A DNA stretch of 64,000 bases from Nocardioides panzhihuensis (GTDB lineage: Bacteria; Actinomycetota; Actinomycetes; Propionibacteriales; Nocardioidaceae): contig NZ_JACBZR010000001.1 in the NCBI RefSeq assembly GCF_013408335.1, forward strand, positions 1,488,001-1,552,000, in the 5' to 3' direction. The position numbers and the translations under genes were made by a program. Position 1 is the first letter of the stretch. Each line of letters opens with the position of its first letter. The notes beneath the pieces were generated by a model, which worked only from the letters and a program-made list of their open reading frames with translations, did no database searches and was not told the origin of the DNA. Shown in pieces: positions 43,547 to 52,031 of the stretch.

Positions 43547-44317
43547 TTGAACCAGCAGACCACCACCCACCGACCCGTCGCTTTGGTGACGGGAGCGAAC
43601 AAGGGCATCGGGCGCGGCGCAGCTGAGCAGCTCGGCGCGCTTGGCATGACGGTCTTGATCGGCTCCAGAGACGCGGCACGCGGCGAAGAGGCTGCGGCGG
43701 CGCTCCGAGCCGTCGGCTGCGACGCGCATGCGATCACCGTGGACGTCACTGATCCCATCACCGTTCGTGGCGCCGCCCAGCTGGTCGAAGAACGTTACGG
43801 CCACCTCGACGTACTGATCAACAATGCCGGCATCACCGGATCGGGTCAGGTCGCACCAGATGACGCACAGAACCAGATCCCCAGCGTTGTCGACGTGGAC
43901 ATGGTCAGGGCGGTGTTCGAGACGAACGTCTTCGGAGTCATCACCATGACCAACGCGATGCTCCCCCTCCTGCGTCGATCGCCAGCACCACGTATCGTCA
44001 ACGTCGCCAGCCACGCGGCATCGCTGACGCTCAACAGCGACCCCGACGGGCCTCTCGCGGGACTGGTTCCATCAGCGGCGTACTCACCCTCGAAGACTGC
44101 GTTGACCGCCCTGACAGTGCAGTACGCCAACGAGCTGCGCAAGGACGACATCCTCGTCAACGCCGTCGCGCCGGGCTACGTCGCCACGGACAGCAACAAC
44201 CACAGCGGTTTCCTCACCGTCACGCAGGGCGCCGCGATTCTGGTGCGCCTCGCCACCCTCGGTGCCGACGGACCGACCGCCGGATTCTTCGCCGAGGAAG
44301 GCCCGGTGCCCTGGTGA
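43547..44317 (+). CDS. SDR family oxidoreductase (carbonyl-reductase-like)
   Basis: A 256-residue classical SDR. The cofactor motif TGANKGIGRGAAEQL, with Arg after the second strand (IGSRD), favours NADP. The active-site Ser is in VNVASHAAS and the YSPSK Tyr/Lys pair is present. The long insertion before the YxxxK motif and the TGANKGIG form resemble carbonyl reductases. It starts at a TTG with AAGGA upstream and directly downstream of an ECF41-like promoter, so it is a probable target of the sigma factors next to it. Confidence 0.85.
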   Translation: MNQQTTTHRPVALVTGANKGIGRGAAEQLGALGMTVLIGSRDAARGEEAAAALRAVGCDAHAITVDVTDPITVRGAAQLVEERYGHLDVLINNAGITGSGQVAPDDAQNQIPSVVDVDMVRAVFETNVFGVITMTNAMLPLLRRSPAPRIVNVASHAASLTLNSDPDGPLAGLVPSAAYSPSKTALTALTVQYANELRKDDILVNAVAPGYVATDSNNHSGFLTVTQGAAILVRLATLGADGPTAGFFAEEGPVPW

Positions 44318-44366
44318 TGCGGCGACACCTGACCGCGTGGCCCGACGACATGAGGAGGAGAGACAC

Positions 44367-45284
44367 GTGCATGTGTTCGTAGCCGGCGCGACCGGCGTGC
44401 TGGGCCGGCGACTCGTGCCCCAACTGGTGCGCCGTGGCCACCGGGTGACCGCAACGACGACAAGCGAGGCCAAGCTGCCCATGCTCGACCAGATGGGTGC
44501 CGAAGGCGTGTTGATGGACGGACTCGACGCAGCCTCGGTAGGTGAGGCGGTTGCAGCTGCACAGCCGGACGCGATCGCGCACCAGATGACCTCCATCTCC
44601 CCGAAGCCCGACATGAAGCATCCTGACCGATGGTTCGCCACCACCAACCGCCTCCGAAGCGAAGGCACCGACCATCTGATCGCCGCAGCTCAGGCAACCG
44701 GTGTCTCCCACATCGTGGCGCAGAGCTACGCCAGCTGGAACGGCGAGCGCACCGGCGGTTGGGTCAAGACAGAGGAGGACCCGCTGGACCCGGGGGAGGG
44801 GCGGATGCGTCCAGGAGCGAACGCGATCCGTCACCTCGAAGACGCGATCGCCGAGGTCGACGGCGCTGCCCTGCGGTACGGCTGGCTCTACGGGCCAGGT
44901 GCCATCGACGACACCGTCGCGGTCGTACGCAAGCGACAGTTTCCGATCGTCGGTGGCGGTGCCGGTCACACGTCCTGGGTGCACCTCGACGACGCCGCCA
45001 ACGCGACGGTCCTCGCCCTGGAGCAGAAGGCACAGGGGGTGTTCAACATCGTCGACGATGAGCCGGCTCCGGTCAGCGAGTGGCTACCCCACCTCGCGGC
45101 CTGTGCGGGCGCGAAACCGCCCATGCGGGTCCCCGTCTGGCTTGCCCGGGTGCTTGCCGGCGACTTCGCGGTGACGCTGATGACCGAGGGGCGTGGCTTC
45201 ACGAACGCCAAGGCCAAGCGAGAGCTCGGCTGGGAGCTGAGCTACCCGTCATGGCGAGAGGGCTTCAAAGAGGAGCTGCAATGA
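44367..45284 (+). CDS. NAD-dependent epimerase/dehydratase-like protein
   Basis: A 305-residue extended/atypical SDR. The N-terminal dinucleotide motif VFVAGATGVLGRRLVPQL begins at the GTG (44367), which has GAGGAGG upstream. The middle part shows AQSYASWNGERTG with a Tyr in the expected region, and RYGWLYGPG and ANATVLALEQKAQGVFNIVDDEP, typical of epimerase/dehydratase proteins of the DUF1731-lacking group. It overlaps the second sigma gene by four bases, fitting the 'E' (epimerase) partner class of ECF41 factors. Confidence 0.85.
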   Translation: MHVFVAGATGVLGRRLVPQLVRRGHRVTATTTSEAKLPMLDQMGAEGVLMDGLDAASVGEAVAAAQPDAIAHQMTSISPKPDMKHPDRWFATTNRLRSEGTDHLIAAAQATGVSHIVAQSYASWNGERTGGWVKTEEDPLDPGEGRMRPGANAIRHLEDAIAEVDGAALRYGWLYGPGAIDDTVAVVRKRQFPIVGGGAGHTSWVHLDDAANATVLALEQKAQGVFNIVDDEPAPVSEWLPHLAACAGAKPPMRVPVWLARVLAGDFAVTLMTEGRGFTNAKAKRELGWELSYPSWREGFKEELQ

Positions 45285-46213
45285 CACGGAGCGAGAAGGC
45301 CGCCCAGTTCGAAGAGCTGCGTCCCCTGCTCTTCTCGATCGCGTACCGAATCCTGAGCAGCGTGAGCGAGGCCGAGGACGCCGTACAGGAGACGTGGCTC
45401 CGGTGGGATGCTTCACCGACCTCCCCGACATCGGTCAAGGCGTTCGTGTCGGCAATCGTCACCAGGGTCTCGATCAACGTCCTCCACTCGGCAAGGAAGC
45501 GGCGGGAAACCTATCCCGGGCCGTGGTTCCCCGAGCCGCTGCTCGGCGACCCGTACCAGGATCCAGAACGTTCGGCTGAGCTCGCCGACTCCATGTCGAT
45601 GGCGGCCCTCGTGCTGATGGAGCGACTCAGTCCCCTGGAACGTGCCGTTTTCGTCCTGCGGGAGGTGTTCGACTTCGACTACAACGAGATCGCCGAGACC
45701 GTAGGACGCTCTGACGCGGCGTGCCGCCAGCTGGCGGCACGGGCTCGCCGACACATGGACGCCGGGCGCCCTCGATTCGATGCCGACCGTGAGGCGCGCG
45801 ACCAGCTCGCCGAACAGTTCTTCGACGCCTTCAGCGAGGGGAATGTCGATGGGCTGCGCGACCTCCTCGCCGCCGATGTCGCCATGATCGGAGACAGCGG
45901 CGGCAACGCGCCCCGATGGGGTAGTGGGATTCTCGGCGCCGAGAAGGTGTCTCGACTCCTCGCCACGCTTGCGCCGCCATTCCTGCGGATCGGCGGAATC
46001 GTGGAGCTGCAACAGATCAACGGTCACCCCGGCGCGGTTCTCCGCGACCAGGAGGGCCGAGTCGTGAACACCCTGACACTGGAGATCTTCGACGGACAGG
46101 TCCAGACGATCCGCGCCGTGATGAACCCGGACAAGCTCGGCCACGTTGGTCCCGTCGCTGACACGTGGGGGCTACTGCGCGACACCCAGGAGGCTCGCCG
46201 AAATGCCGACTGA
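45281..46213 (+). CDS. sigJ: ECF41 (SigJ-type) RNA polymerase sigma factor, second copy
   Basis: A 310-residue sigma factor. Region 2 is LLFSIAYRILSSVSEAEDAV, the linker motif is FPEPLL, and region 4 is MERLSPLERAVFVLREVFDF with NEIAETVGRSDAACRQ. The C-terminal NTF2-like extension ends with the complete ECF41 motif DGQVQTIRAVMNPDKLGH. It is coupled to the epimerase gene (ATGA). It is clearly a paralogue, not a duplicate, of the factor at 42469: identity is limited to the conserved regions by eye. Confidence 0.9.
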   Translation: MTRSEKAAQFEELRPLLFSIAYRILSSVSEAEDAVQETWLRWDASPTSPTSVKAFVSAIVTRVSINVLHSARKRRETYPGPWFPEPLLGDPYQDPERSAELADSMSMAALVLMERLSPLERAVFVLREVFDFDYNEIAETVGRSDAACRQLAARARRHMDAGRPRFDADREARDQLAEQFFDAFSEGNVDGLRDLLAADVAMIGDSGGNAPRWGSGILGAEKVSRLLATLAPPFLRIGGIVELQQINGHPGAVLRDQEGRVVNTLTLEIFDGQVQTIRAVMNPDKLGHVGPVADTWGLLRDTQEARRNAD

Positions 46214-46763
46214 CCCGGGAATGTGCCGACCCCGACCGTGCGCAGACGTCACCTCATCACCCGCCGTGACCGAGTTGCAGACCGATCGGCTGACGCTGCA
46301 TCCGGTCGACACCGCCGAAGCTGAACGCATCATCGCGCGCCGACCCGGCCGCGAAGATCTTTGGGCGGAGAGCTACCCCTTGGGTGGGGATCTCTTCGCT
46401 CTGGCCGCATTCCTCGAGGCCTCGGGCACACATGATGATCAAGGTCCGTTCCGCTACTACAGGATCACGCGCACTGTTGACCGGATGACGATCGGCGGCA
46501 TCGGTTTCAAGGGCAGGCCAAACAACGGCTCCGTCGAGATCGGATACGGGCTCGTTCCATCCGCGCGAGGGAGACGTTACGCAGCAGAGGTGGCCCACGC
46601 GCTCGTGGCTCTGGCCCGCCAACACGGGCTGTCCCGCATCGTCGCCCACACGGACGAGGACAATCTCGCCTCACAGCGAACCCTCGAGCGTGTGGGCTTC
46701 ACGCGGGCCGGCGTGAACGGCGATGATGAGTACGTCTACGTGATCGATCTCGTGACGACGTGA
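46203..46763 (+). CDS. GNAT family N-acetyltransferase
   Basis: A 186-residue acetyltransferase of the RimJ/RimL-like group. The opening LQTDRLTLHPVDTAEAERII, the acetyl-CoA segment GYGLVPSARGRRYAAEVAHAL, and the ending AHTDEDNLASQRTLERVGF are diagnostic. The ATG at 46203 overlaps the sigma stop by eleven bases and follows GGAGG, so it ends the ECF41 operon. The acceptor is unknown. Confidence 0.83.
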   Translation: MPTDPGMCRPRPCADVTSSPAVTELQTDRLTLHPVDTAEAERIIARRPGREDLWAESYPLGGDLFALAAFLEASGTHDDQGPFRYYRITRTVDRMTIGGIGFKGRPNNGSVEIGYGLVPSARGRRYAAEVAHALVALARQHGLSRIVAHTDEDNLASQRTLERVGFTRAGVNGDDEYVYVIDLVTT

Positions 46764-46875
46764 CCGCGGGAGCAGCGACGCGACCCCTCGTCTTCCGGCG
46801 ACGGGTTCTGGGCGGTCGCATCGCGTGCCCCGTTCGTCGGTTATGGGGCGCTTGAAACCCGAGTCATCCGCGACT

Positions 46876-49476
46876 TCACTTCACCGCGAGCACGACTTCC
46901 TCCCGCACGGGGATGACACCGTCGTCGACGACGAACGTCACAGTGTGGCGCCCGGCCTGTCCCTTCTGAGGGGTCCAGGAGAACTGTCGTGACTCGGGGT
47001 CGAAGGTGGCTCCGCGGGGGAGTCCTTCCGCGGCGTACTCGAGGGTCACGCCGGTGGCGGGCGTCAGGGCGACGACCGTGAACCGCACGGGCTCCTGCTT
47101 GCCGATGGTCCGGTCGGGGATCGGGTCGAAGGTCGGCCGGTAGACGGTCAGGGGCTGCGGGTAGGCCGAGTTGGGGACGTCGTAGGCATACGGGTGCTCG
47201 GCGCTCGGCGCGGTCGGCGCCTGGTAGAAGGAGTCGGGAGGAGTCCCAGGCGCCGGGCGGTCCACGGTGACGTTTCGCACCGAGGCACGGTCGGGGAGCG
47301 TGACGTTGTTGACGCTGGTGGTGCGGTAGGGCTGGTCCTTGACGTACTCGCGCACCGCTTCGCGCTTCTTGGTGTTCGTGACCTTGACGAACGTCGGGAC
47401 CCCTTGCTTCGTGGTCGCCTTGAAGTCCACGAACACCGAGTCGCTCACGTCATCGAGCACGACGGCGGGTCGGCTGTCTCCGGTCGTGGTGCGCAGCGAG
47501 ACGTCAGAGACCTTCAGGCCCGTGACGTGCCGGGCATAGATTCCGTACGCCGGCAGGATCCCGAAGTTGCTCGGCTCGGGATACTCACGGGGCATCTCCG
47601 GGACGTTGTAGGGGTCGGGGACCCAGCCTCCGGCTCCGCCGCCGGCCTTCTGGTCCCAGCCGACGCGGGGGAGCAGGGCCTCGTTCTTGGCGAAGAACGT
47701 GTTGGCGAGCCAGGGCAGAGTCTGCCTTGCGGGTGCGGCTTGATGGCCTGTGTAGGCCCATGACTGGTTCAGCTGGCGTTGCTCGACCGCATGGTCCATC
47801 GTCAGGCCACCGCGGTATTCGATGGAGACGTCGTGGATGGTGACGTTCTCGATCGGGTGGTCCACCAGGCCGGCGAGAAGCACGGGGTAGCGGGGGTCGA
47901 CATCCTCGATGACGACGTCGCTGATGAGGACGTCCCGCAACGTCGCGAACCCAGGTCCGACGGCGTTGGCGTACAGCGGGTCCTGAGGGGCGATCGAGTT
48001 CGGGTTCAGTCGCGTCGGCTGGTTCGGGTCGACGATCGAGAAGGCGCTTCCGCCATCGACCTCCACGCGGTTCGACTTGGCGTACGAGGGGACGTAGCGG
48101 GTCGCGGGATGGTGACCGTACTTCTCCGGCAGGTTGGGAAGCACCCAACCGGTGTCGTCGAGGCGCACGTTGTTCGCAGCGTTGGTGGACTCGTCGGTGC
48201 TGATGCCGGTCACCGGTGATCGGCCACGGTCTCCGATGCGCATGAAGATGGGGGAGCTGCTGACGTTGCGCATCCGGACGTCGGTGAAGACGATGTCATG
48301 GGTGTCTGCGCCGTCGACCGTCTCGACGGCGAATCCGCGGGAGCGGTCGAAGGTCACGTCGCGGACGGTCACCGTGTTGAAGCCGGTAGTTCCCTCGGTC
48401 CCGAGCTTGATGCGTGCCGTCGGGCCGTCCTGGTCGGTCGCGACGAGCTTGCGGGCAGAGTAGGTGCCGTCGAGCACGGAGCCAGCGTCGTACCCGCTCA
48501 CCGTGGAGTTCTCGATCAGCACGTTCTGCAGCGGAAGGAAGCGGCCGAGACCGAAAGAGGCCTTCAGCACGATCGCGTCGTCGGTGAGTGAGTTGAAGAT
48601 GGAGTTCCGCACCGTCACGTCCTGGGACGCGTCGATGTCGACCGCGTCGCGGTTCGTGTCGACCAGGATGCCGTCCATCGTCCAGCCGATCACGCCCGTC
48701 CCGATGATGCCGAAGTGGCCGCCGTTCTTCAGCCGGAAGTCGCGGAAGACGATGTCGTCGGCGTTCTTGAGGGCGATCGCCTTGTTGCCGTCGCCGGGGG
48801 TCCCGGAGTCGGTGCGGACCGAGACCTCTCGCGGGTCCCCGCCGGTGAGTACGTTGCGCGTGACGCCGTTCTCGATCCTGCTCCCGTCGATGAGCCCGGG
48901 GCCGGAGATCATCACGTTCTCGACGTTCTCGCCGTAGATGAGGCTGTTGGCCCAGTGGCTGTGGCCGTGATCCTGCAGTCCGACGAAGAGATTGACCTCG
49001 GGCGCGTCGTAGAAGCCACCCTCCTGTCCCGGCCCGGTGCCGGCGATCGCGGCGCGGAGGACGGAGTCGGGTGCGGCGAGATGGAGCCCCACATCGCTCT
49101 TGAGCCGGACGGTGTAGGTCTTGAACTCGCCGGACGGGATCACCACCGTTCCGCCGCCATCGGCCGCGGCCGCGTCGATCGCGTCGTTGATCGCGGCCTG
49201 GTTCGCCAGGGCGGTCGCGGTCTCGGACGCGCCGAAGTCGGTGATGTCCAGGAATGGACCGCGGGGGCGGGGGAGCTTCGTGACGCCGCTGCCTGTTGCG
49301 AGACGGATGCCAGGGGCATCGGGGTGCGAAACTCCCGGCTGTGCCTCGTCGGCCGAGACGCTCGCGGGCGCGGTCATGGCGCCGCGTACCTGGGCTGCCG
49401 CCGCAGGTGGAACCAGTGCCAACCCACACATGATCGCGATCGCCGGGCCGATCGATCGACGGATGACGTTCTTCAT
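46876..49476 (-). CDS. Secreted GH28-like right-handed beta-helix glycosidase with C-terminal Ig-like domain
   Basis: An 866-residue exported protein. The signal peptide (MKNVIRRSIG, then a hydrophobic stretch ending AAAAQ) is followed by DITDFGASETATALANQAAI, the usual opening of polygalacturonase-like beta helices. The GH28 acidic cluster is seen as TNRDAVDID and TDDAIVLK, with ARIKLG as the RIK element. The extra length includes inserted loops near 450-620. An Ig-like module (GLPRGATFDPESRQFSWTP) ends the chain. It probably hydrolyses pectin- or rhamnogalacturonan-type polysaccharide outside the cell. AGGAG precedes the ATG. Confidence 0.78.
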   Translation of the reverse strand: MKNVIRRSIGPAIAIMCGLALVPPAAAAQVRGAMTAPASVSADEAQPGVSHPDAPGIRLATGSGVTKLPRPRGPFLDITDFGASETATALANQAAINDAIDAAAADGGGTVVIPSGEFKTYTVRLKSDVGLHLAAPDSVLRAAIAGTGPGQEGGFYDAPEVNLFVGLQDHGHSHWANSLIYGENVENVMISGPGLIDGSRIENGVTRNVLTGGDPREVSVRTDSGTPGDGNKAIALKNADDIVFRDFRLKNGGHFGIIGTGVIGWTMDGILVDTNRDAVDIDASQDVTVRNSIFNSLTDDAIVLKASFGLGRFLPLQNVLIENSTVSGYDAGSVLDGTYSARKLVATDQDGPTARIKLGTEGTTGFNTVTVRDVTFDRSRGFAVETVDGADTHDIVFTDVRMRNVSSSPIFMRIGDRGRSPVTGISTDESTNAANNVRLDDTGWVLPNLPEKYGHHPATRYVPSYAKSNRVEVDGGSAFSIVDPNQPTRLNPNSIAPQDPLYANAVGPGFATLRDVLISDVVIEDVDPRYPVLLAGLVDHPIENVTIHDVSIEYRGGLTMDHAVEQRQLNQSWAYTGHQAAPARQTLPWLANTFFAKNEALLPRVGWDQKAGGGAGGWVPDPYNVPEMPREYPEPSNFGILPAYGIYARHVTGLKVSDVSLRTTTGDSRPAVVLDDVSDSVFVDFKATTKQGVPTFVKVTNTKKREAVREYVKDQPYRTTSVNNVTLPDRASVRNVTVDRPAPGTPPDSFYQAPTAPSAEHPYAYDVPNSAYPQPLTVYRPTFDPIPDRTIGKQEPVRFTVVALTPATGVTLEYAAEGLPRGATFDPESRQFSWTPQKGQAGRHTVTFVVDDGVIPVREEVVLAVK

Positions 49477-49512
49477 CTGAGGCTCCTGTCCCAGCCGTCG
49501 TGACTGTCAGGG

Positions 49513-49528
49513 AGTGATCCAAGTCACA
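49513..49528. promoter_or_regulatory. CRP/GlxR-like site before the glycosidase gene
   Basis: AGTGA-TCCAAG-TCACA differs from TGTGA-N6-TCACA at one position and lies 37 bases upstream of the glycosidase ATG. Catabolite control of an extracellular polysaccharide hydrolase would be expected. It shares the TGATCCA core with the site at 41178. Confidence 0.5.
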
Positions 49529-49651
49529 TGACGGTGCTGATCACCGTAGGTTCGTCCTCAGGGTGGCGTCGAATACCGATTCGATCTCGTGCGATGCCGC
49601 CGAGGCAACATCACAGTCGAATGTGTTCGTTCTCGGTCGTAGCATCGAACC

Positions 49652-50242
49652 ATGATGTCGAGCAGGTCGCGCCCGCGGGTGATCTCGCACGTTGCGGTCT
49701 CGCTCGACGGCGCGACCACCGAATTCGCGCCCGACATGGGCGTCTTCTACGGGCTCATCGGTACGTGGCACGAGGACGTGACGCTCGTCGGCGCCGACAC
49801 GATCCTGGCCCAGGAGCAGGCCCTGGCCGCCGGCCCGCGTGGGCCAGGCCCGGACCCGGACGGGCCGCTCCTGGCGGTCGTGGACAGTCGCGGGCGGGTC
49901 ACGGCATGGGAGGCCCTTCGCAACGCCGGTCACTGGCGCGACGCGATTCGCATCGAAGCCGATCAGCCCGGAGAGCGTGTCGATCTGCGGCGTACGCTCG
50001 AACGGCTTGCCGAGCAGGGGGCGGAGACGGTCAGGATCGACAGTGGCGGTGGGCTGTCCGGCGCACTCCTGGCGCAGGGCCTGGTCGATGAAATCAGCCT
50101 TCTCGTGCACCCGGTCGTCGTGGGCTCGGGGTCGGCGCCCCTGTGGTACGGCGCGAGCGACGCGACCGCGATGTTCACGCTCGAGCACGTCGAGTCCATC
50201 GGCGACGGTCTCGTCTGGCTGCGCTACCGGCATCGCGACTGA
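49652..50242 (+). CDS. Dihydrofolate reductase / RibD C-terminal family protein
   Basis: A 196-residue reductase of the RibD-C superfamily. The opening VISHVAVSLDGATTEF, the VTLVGADTILAQEQAL segment, IDSGGGLSGALLAQGLVDEI and HPVVVGSG are typical. It should bind NADPH and reduce a pteridine- or riboflavin-like substrate; stand-alone members are of unknown physiological role. It is monocistronic, divergent from the glycosidase. Confidence 0.82.
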   Translation: MMSSRSRPRVISHVAVSLDGATTEFAPDMGVFYGLIGTWHEDVTLVGADTILAQEQALAAGPRGPGPDPDGPLLAVVDSRGRVTAWEALRNAGHWRDAIRIEADQPGERVDLRRTLERLAEQGAETVRIDSGGGLSGALLAQGLVDEISLLVHPVVVGSGSAPLWYGASDATAMFTLEHVESIGDGLVWLRYRHRD

Positions 50243-50305
50243 CAGGATCAGTCGCCGCGTACCGGATCATTGTTACGTCAAGCAACTACGCGCTAGCCTC
50301 CTGGT

Positions 50306-50806
50306 ATGGATGCTCGGCGCGAAGCAGCGGGGGAGGTCGCCCCGTTCTCGCCGGAAGAGGAAGCGGCTTGGCGCGCTCTGGCGCGCGCAGTCCTCGTGAT
50401 CCCGCGAGTGCTCGACTCCGACCTCGTGCAGTCTGAGGGGCTGACGCTCACGGATTACGCGGTGCTGATGAACCTCTCCGAGGCTCCAGAGCGCTCGTTG
50501 CGTATGAGCGAGCTGGCCAACTATGTGGTCATCTCGGTGAGCGGGTTGACCCGGGTCGTGGAGCGGTTGGAACGGGCGGGTCTGGTCGAGCGGGTTCGTT
50601 CGTCGGCGGACCGCCGCGGTCAGCTCGCCTGCTTGACCCCTGCCGGCCTGAAGTGCCTGAAGAAGGCGTGGTCGACGCACCTCGACAGCGTCCGCCGCCA
50701 TGTGATGGACCATCTTCAGGGTGTCGATCTGGTGGCGTTGACGGACGCTCTCGCGGCGATCGCCCAGGCCGAGGTCGGGCCACCGGTACGCCGGCGCGCT
50801 CGCTGA
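50306..50806 (+). CDS. MarR family transcriptional regulator
   Basis: A 166-residue winged-helix regulator. LTLTDYAVLMNLSEAPERSLR, MSELANYVVISVSGLTRVVE and the wing RLERAGLVERVRSSADRRGQ are the MarR core; long helices at both ends make the dimer interface. It starts 64 bases after the reductase gene on the same strand. Target unknown. Confidence 0.88.
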   Translation: MDARREAAGEVAPFSPEEEAAWRALARAVLVIPRVLDSDLVQSEGLTLTDYAVLMNLSEAPERSLRMSELANYVVISVSGLTRVVERLERAGLVERVRSSADRRGQLACLTPAGLKCLKKAWSTHLDSVRRHVMDHLQGVDLVALTDALAAIAQAEVGPPVRRRAR

Positions 50807-50959
50807 TCTTCGGCCCTCGGCCGACGCGAGCGCTCGCTCCGTTTCGAGGTCGCGGCGCGCCTCTTGCTTTGGTGCGAGTCGTCGATATGATTGTTTGTGC
50901 AAGCATCTAATGGTGATTGTGTGCCTGGACATTCCCAGACCCCGAGCGAGGACAAGAAG

Positions 50960-51277
50960 ATGACAGACATCGAGATCGAGGTCGCGAATGCGCCAGAGCG
51001 CCTGCGCTACGAAGCGCGTGTGGATGGATCCGTGGTGGGATTCGCTGAGTACATCCTCGCCAATGACCTGATCGTTTTCACGCACACCGAGGTCGACCCC
51101 GCCCTCGAGGGCAAGGGTGTCGGCTCGGCGATCGCGAGGTTCGCGCTCGACGACGTACGCGATTCCAGCCAGCGCAAGGTGATGCCGCTGTGCCCCTTCA
51201 TCAAGGACTGGATCGGCCGCCACCGCGAGTACGTCGAGCTCGTGAGGCGGATCCCGCCTTCCACGGCAAAGGACTGA
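50960..51277 (+). CDS. Small GNAT-like acetyltransferase (YjdJ family)
   Basis: A 105-residue minimal GNAT protein of the YjdJ/COG2388 type: GSVVGFAEYILANDLIVFTH, VDPALEGKGVGSAIARFAL (acetyl-CoA loop) and KVMPLCPFIKDWIGRH. The ATG at 50960 has GAGGA upstream. The next gene, a small 4Fe-4S protein, starts two bases after its stop, the same pairing as yjdJ-yjdI in E. coli. Confidence 0.82.
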   Translation: MTDIEIEVANAPERLRYEARVDGSVVGFAEYILANDLIVFTHTEVDPALEGKGVGSAIARFALDDVRDSSQRKVMPLCPFIKDWIGRHREYVELVRRIPPSTAKD

Positions 51278-51279
51278 TC

Positions 51280-51510
51280 ATGGCGCGCAAGACCTATACG
51301 GGACCGTTGATCGATGTCTCCTTCGACGGCGACGTGTGTCGGCATGCGGCCGAGTGTGTGCGGGGGATGCCCACCGTGTTCGACACGACTGCGCGGCCGT
51401 GGATCGACCCCGCGCGGGCCGATTCCGAGAGCACCGCACAGACCCTGCGAGAGGTGATCGGGCGCTGCCCCTCCGGCGCGCTTCGCGTCGTCGAGCACCA
51501 AGACCGCTAG
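51280..51510 (+). CDS. Small divergent 4Fe-4S mono-cluster protein (YjdI family)
   Basis: A 76-residue protein of the Fer4_19 family. Cysteines occur in DVCRHAAECVRGMPTVF and in RCPSGALRVVE, the spacing of a divergent single-cluster ferredoxin. It follows the YjdJ-like gene by two bases and is co-translated with it. A role in redox or nitrosative stress is sometimes assumed for the pair but is unproven. Confidence 0.8.
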   Translation: MARKTYTGPLIDVSFDGDVCRHAAECVRGMPTVFDTTARPWIDPARADSESTAQTLREVIGRCPSGALRVVEHQDR

Positions 51511-51579
51511 GCGGCATTCGGCCAGTTCGTCTACCGGATAGCAGCGTCCGAGCAGCGCTGGCCCATCGTCGCATGACGC

Positions 51580-51984
51580 CTAGCGGAGAAGCCTCACCGA
51601 GTTGATCGGGGTGATCGACCCTTCCCACACGTGACCTGCCGGGATGGTGATGGCGCAGTTCGTGCCGCCGTACCCATAGCAGAGCTGAACTCGGGCGCCG
51701 CCCCACTGGCAGTTCACGACTCGGCGCTCGCCGTACTCGTTGGCGAGGTTGTAGGAGCCGTAGTCGTACCAACGGTGCTGATTCGTCCAGCGCCCCATCT
51801 TGATGGGAGCCGACGGGTCGTCGACGACGTAGATCTGCATGTACGCGTTGCCGTCGGGCGCCTGGGCGCAGCCGGGTTCGATGAACATCGCCGACGCCGA
51901 GGGGGCGGCCGCGACACTGAGGCCCAACATGGCAAGAGCTGCGAGGAGCGCGGTCAGGAGATAACGAGCAATTCGACTCTTCAT
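51580..51984 (-). CDS. Hypothetical secreted protein
   Basis: A 134-residue protein with a classical signal peptide (MKSRIARY, a hydrophobic stretch, cleavage near PSASA). The mature part of about 100 residues has four cysteines (PGCAQAPDG, VVNCQW, VQLCYG, GTNCAITIP) likely to form two disulphides, and is rich in Tyr, Trp and Gly. I recognise no family. The ATG at 51984 lacks a strong ribosome-binding site; a TTG nine bases upstream is possible. Confidence 0.65.
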   Translation of the reverse strand: MKSRIARYLLTALLAALAMLGLSVAAAPSASAMFIEPGCAQAPDGNAYMQIYVVDDPSAPIKMGRWTNQHRWYDYGSYNLANEYGERRVVNCQWGGARVQLCYGYGGTNCAITIPAGHVWEGSITPINSVRLLR

Positions 51985-52031
51985 GGCGGCCAATATCCAA
52001 GCGTCGTCTGTCAGATATCTGTCACCGTGCG

